A DNA stretch of 64,000 nt from Apiosordaria backusii. Taxonomy: Eukaryota; Ascomycota; Sordariomycetes; Sordariales; Lasiosphaeriaceae. Positions 61,069-64,000 of the stretch are shown one piece after another; within the stretch, counting starts at the first letter, position 1, and every line of letters begins with the position of its first letter. The DNA lies in contig JAUKTV010000004.1 of NCBI GenBank assembly GCA_030549205.1, forward strand, positions 1,178,001-1,242,000. Reading direction: 5' to 3'. Under the pieces are notes generated by a model. It was not told the DNA's origin and did no database searches. It was given only the letters and a program-made list of their open reading frames with translations. Made by a program: the position numbers and the translations under genes.

Positions 61069-61414
61069 AGCCGAGAAGCGCTGTGGACTGGATAGGAGAT
61101 AGAGAGCGAGGTCGGCGGCAGTTCGAAGGAGCGTGAATGTCAAAGAGCTGATAGCTGTATATTCCATAGGTTCATAGGGGTGCGCCGTTGACCATCTTGA
61201 AAAAGAGCACTGACGCAGCGAACGCGAGGCTTGGCGGCAGGGATAATTGGAGCTCTCCCATTGGCTCGGGAGTCGCCGGTCCACATCCCACCCACTGGCG
61301 TCAGGCCCATGAGCTGCATCCTCGCCTGGGCTTGGCCGCAACGACCACATCCTCAATTGAGTCCATCACCACATTCAGCCACGGTCAATTGGCCCGCGCT
61401 CGCCTTTGCCCACC
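61069..61414. promoter_or_regulatory. Shared divergent promoter of PGS1 and NDUFA12
   Basis: 346 bp between the two start codons. Three ATTGG words (CCAAT on the minus strand) lie at 61246-61250, 61260-61264 and 61388-61392. CCAAT-binding HAP complexes are known activators of mitochondrial genes in fungi; use here is inferred. Confidence 0.5.
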
Positions 61415-62212
61415 ATGTCGTACCTCTCTAGAACCCTCGGCAATCTGCGCAAGATTGGCTTCAAGGTTTGATGTCCCAAACGCCCCGAGACAACGGAATA
61501 TCGTAGCTGACCGCGTGCGCAACTCTAGGAATACTGGCATCAACTCAATGTTCGTTCCCCTCCTCGAGTCTTCGGCCCACTCACACATAGCTAACCTAAC
61601 CCCGGCCCCAACGAATAGTACATCGGTACGCTTCGAACCACATCGGCGACGGAAGACTGAAGGATGGGAGGAGACTGACGTAGTCGACAGGTGACACCAA
61701 GGCCGGTGTCCTCATTGGTGTCGACAAGTTCGGCAACAAATACTACGAGAACATGGATGAACTTCCCCGTATGTTGCGGATCTCTGTTCCTGGGATATAT
61801 ACGGGCCTCGTTTGCTGAACATCTCAAACAGTCCGTACGAGATGGGTTGACTACGCCAAGCATGATTACGATGCGTATGTTTTCCCTCTCAGCATTCTCT
61901 CGGCACAAGACCTGACTTGCTCTCCTACAGTAGCCATATCGAGCCCCTATGGCACGCCTGGATCTCCTACGCTGTCGACACCCCTCCCAACAAGGACCCC
62001 ATCACTACCGCCACCGGTATTGCCAACCGGCCTTGGGCCAATAAGGAGCACATCCCCAACCTGTCCTTCACCAGAGGCGCTTTCAAGACATACAGCACGT
62101 AAGATGCTTCCCCTAGGCCCTAGCTATCTGGCCGGAGAAACTGATGAACTGATGCTGTCACAGAACCAAGCCCAAGATCCAGTCTTGGCAGCCCGTTGCC
62201 GCCCCCAGGTAA
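61415..62212 (+). CDS. NADH:ubiquinone oxidoreductase subunit NDUFA12 (B17.2)
   Basis: Seven exons: 61415-61465, 61529-61549, 61619-61625, 61691-61768, 61832-61874, 61931-62098 and 62164-62212, 138 residues. Exons 2 and 3 are 21 and 7 nt: EYWHQLN, then TACATCG, joining to GDTKAGVLIG. All phases close and the product matches the fungal family along its length (MSYLSRTLGNLRKIGF; FGNKYYENMDELP; RTRWVDYAKHDYD; EPLWHAWISY; KPKIQSWQPVAAPR). It is an accessory subunit of respiratory complex I on the matrix side of the inner membrane. Seven exons in 798 bp is unusually dense for a fungal gene of this size. Confidence 0.94.
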
Positions 62213-62753
62213 AAGGGAGTTGGCTGGAAGAAAGAGGGGAGTGGAGAGAATGATTACTGTACATACAGATCTCATTATGGTGAATAGACCGCTATTGCTC
62301 GACCACTCGGTACCTGGGGCCAATTTCAAACTCACACCCGTCATTAACTGACTACCCAGTGTCAGGGATGCGTATTAAGGTTTCCTTTTGTGCCCTGTTG
62401 TTCCTCTTTTTCCAAGAAACTCAGTCACTCAATGGCTACTGTCTCAATCGATCGCCCTAGGTGCCTTCGACACTTCTTAACACAAGATTCAGCACCTGTC
62501 CCTGTCACTTCTGCCTTTGTTGCCGGGAATGAGTGGCATGAGAGCAGGGAGAGGTAGGGTCTTGTCAAACAACAAAAGGCCCTTTCTTCATATCAAGGGA
62601 GATCTACAGAATGAAGTTTCTTTTCGTGGCGTTCATGGACAAGTTTACTCACCAGCTAGTTAAAAGCCACACTGGTACCTTTTCTTCCTTCGTCACCCCC
62701 CAAATCTTTCGCCAATTCATTTTCAACTCGTCACCCTCCATCCCATCACCAAA
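62213..62753. other. Intergenic, no supported gene
   Basis: About 540 bp between NDUFA12 and the 2EXR gene, holding the 3' UTR of one and the promoter of the other. Nothing else seen. Confidence 0.4.
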
Positions 62754-63350
62754 ATGGCCTCCGAGGAGAATTGCCCCAAGAGACAGGCACTTGCCCAAAG
62801 TCAGCCCCCCCCTTCGACGGTCGATCTCTACAAACTCCCACCCGAACTCCGCCTCCCCATCTACCGCCTAACATGGGAACCGCGAAACGTCGTCATCGTG
62901 CGCGCCGGTGCCTCAACACCCGGCAGCCGGGGCCCCGTGACCCTGTACATCAGCTACGAGTCTCGCAAGGAGACGCTGAAGCACTACCACCAGTACAACC
63001 TCTGCCACAAATTCAAGAGCTACATCACCGGGTTTGACGGCGAAAAGAGCTTGCACGGCTACTTCAACCCCCGTCTGGACACTTTGTTTTTTGACGGCAG
63101 CCCGTTCCTGACGATCACCAACTTCGAGATTCCGACCCTCCCGAAGGATTTGAATGGGCCGCGAGTGCATGTCGTTGCGGGGTCTACTGCTGATCAGAAG
63201 GCTGTCCGCAAACTCTTGTGGGAGAAAGCTCGTCTTTCGGGGGTTGTGTTTCGTGGGCTGGTAAGTACCTATCTAGTGGGAATTGGGGCGGTGTTGTGGA
63301 GTGCTGCTGCTGACATGTATCGGCTTTTGTTTGTGTAGGATTCTGTGTAG
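62754..63350 (+). CDS. Small 2EXR-domain protein
   Basis: Two exons: 62754-63260 and 63339-63350, 172 residues; the last exon is 12 nt and adds DSV. The start of the domain is clear: VDLYKLPPELRLPIYRLTWEPR, shown here in part as LPPELRLPIYRLTWEPR (about 27-43), then YISYESRKETLKHYH and FNPRLDTLFFDG, as in 2EXR proteins, which are abundant and fungus-specific with unknown function. The family is often longer than 250 residues, so this copy may be short or may have a different 3' end: without splicing, the frame runs on to 63338. Confidence 0.75.
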
Positions 63351-64000
63351 GAGGAAATATCACGCAGCGTTAATTGTAATTGTTGATAGGTCTGCTCTTC
63401 CAGCTGTTGCTTAACTTCAGCGGGAAATCCCGACGTTTGCCTGGACTAATAACCTCCACTGTATCACGTCAACAAGCAACCTAGATTCAATCGTAACAGG
63501 ACCTCTTTCACCGTTTCCTTCATCTCTTCACTTATCCCTACGAACATCGGGGCTCAAAGCAACGCAGTCAACTCATCTCTGTCTCTGCCCTCACTCTGCT
63601 AGTCTCTCTCTACATCATTTCCGTCACTCTTGGCTAACACAACTGGAAACGCAACGGAAAAAACAACGAAACCCATTTGATCTTCGTCTCGCCCAATTTT
63701 CTCCCGCTTTCCGTCTCTGTTTCTCGTGTCTACTTCTCTCGCCTACACATCTAAAAGACCTATGCAGATGCATACAAATGCAACGGCAGAACCCAAACGA
63801 GATGCTCTCTTGCTCTATCTAGCAATGGCAACAGAACTTGACAACCCGCAAAACAAGATAGAGACAAACGAGATAAATAAGGACGGGTAGAGTATATGTA
63901 CAGGCAACGCTGACGTATGTCTCAGAGAAAAAAAGAGCAATATGAAAAACAGCCTCTACACAAATCCCTCACTTTAGCTTCCCACCTTTATTTGATACGA
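63351..64000. other. Right-edge region, pyrimidine-rich
   Basis: About 650 bp with CT-rich tracts between about 63520 and 63760, common in fungal promoters and 5' UTRs. No start or domain is seen before the window ends; a gene may begin or end outside. Confidence 0.4.

Noticed and set aside
1..64000. CRISPR array, bacterial operon, prophage or secondary-metabolite cluster
   Set aside because: No repeat-spacer pattern, no bacterial gene layout, and no polyketide, peptide-synthetase or terpene-synthase gene.

Overview
The window is nuclear DNA of a filamentous ascomycete, most likely a Sordariomycete near the Sordariales (inferred). Protein genes have short introns (about 50-140 nt) with GTAAGT/GTATGT donors and CTAAC/CTGAC branch sites. 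A lone 5S rRNA gene lies outside any rDNA repeat, as is known for Neurospora and other Pezizomycotina. Protein families, including an AA9 LPMO, a JEN-type carboxylate permease and fungal rhodopsin-domain and 2EXR proteins, are fungal. I rebuilt exon structures by hand from splice sites and phase; most close exactly in frame.

Layout. 1-6.7 kb: a tRNA-like Pol III element, a secreted PEBP-like protein gene with a 10-nt exon, two unrecognised genes and an intron-containing tRNA-Leu(AAG). 6.7-13.4 kb: a URC4/urg3 (DUF1688) uracil-catabolism gene, a 3.9 kb stretch with no convincing gene, and a dispersed 5S rRNA gene. 13.4-26.3 kb: housekeeping nuclear genes, namely a KDM5-type H3K4 demethylase, SLX1, SF3A3/PRP9, and eIF4A-III/FAL1 divergent from SF3A3. 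26.6-36.7 kb: rhodopsin-domain membrane protein, a 2.1 kb gene-poor stretch with two decayed tRNA-like elements, GH27 alpha-galactosidase, SRPK-like kinase and JEN-type transporter. 37.2-45.8 kb: F-box protein, C2H2-like protein, TAF6 and SDH3. 45.8-53 kb: gene-poor stretch, MUP1-like methionine permease, a possible orphan exon and an AA9 LPMO. 53.3-63.4 kb: ankyrin/ZZ-finger protein, a frameshifted short-chain dehydrogenase pseudogene, PGS1 and NDUFA12 as a divergent mitochondrial pair, and a small 2EXR protein.

How the genes relate. There are no operons and I see no secondary-metabolite cluster. Two divergent pairs look functionally matched: SF3A3/eIF4A-III (splicing and exon junction complex) and PGS1/NDUFA12 (mitochondrial inner membrane). 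CCAAT or ATTGG boxes lie between the members of both pairs and upstream of SDH3. The secreted alpha-galactosidase and LPMO, with the carboxylate and methionine permeases, fit a plant-polymer-degrading saprotroph.

I did not find a convincing undescribed multi-gene system. The best items for a second look are the microexons, the decayed Pol III elements, the frameshifted dehydrogenase, the unresolved 3' end of the C2H2-like gene, the orphan exon at 50.7 kb and two unrecognised genes near 3-5 kb.
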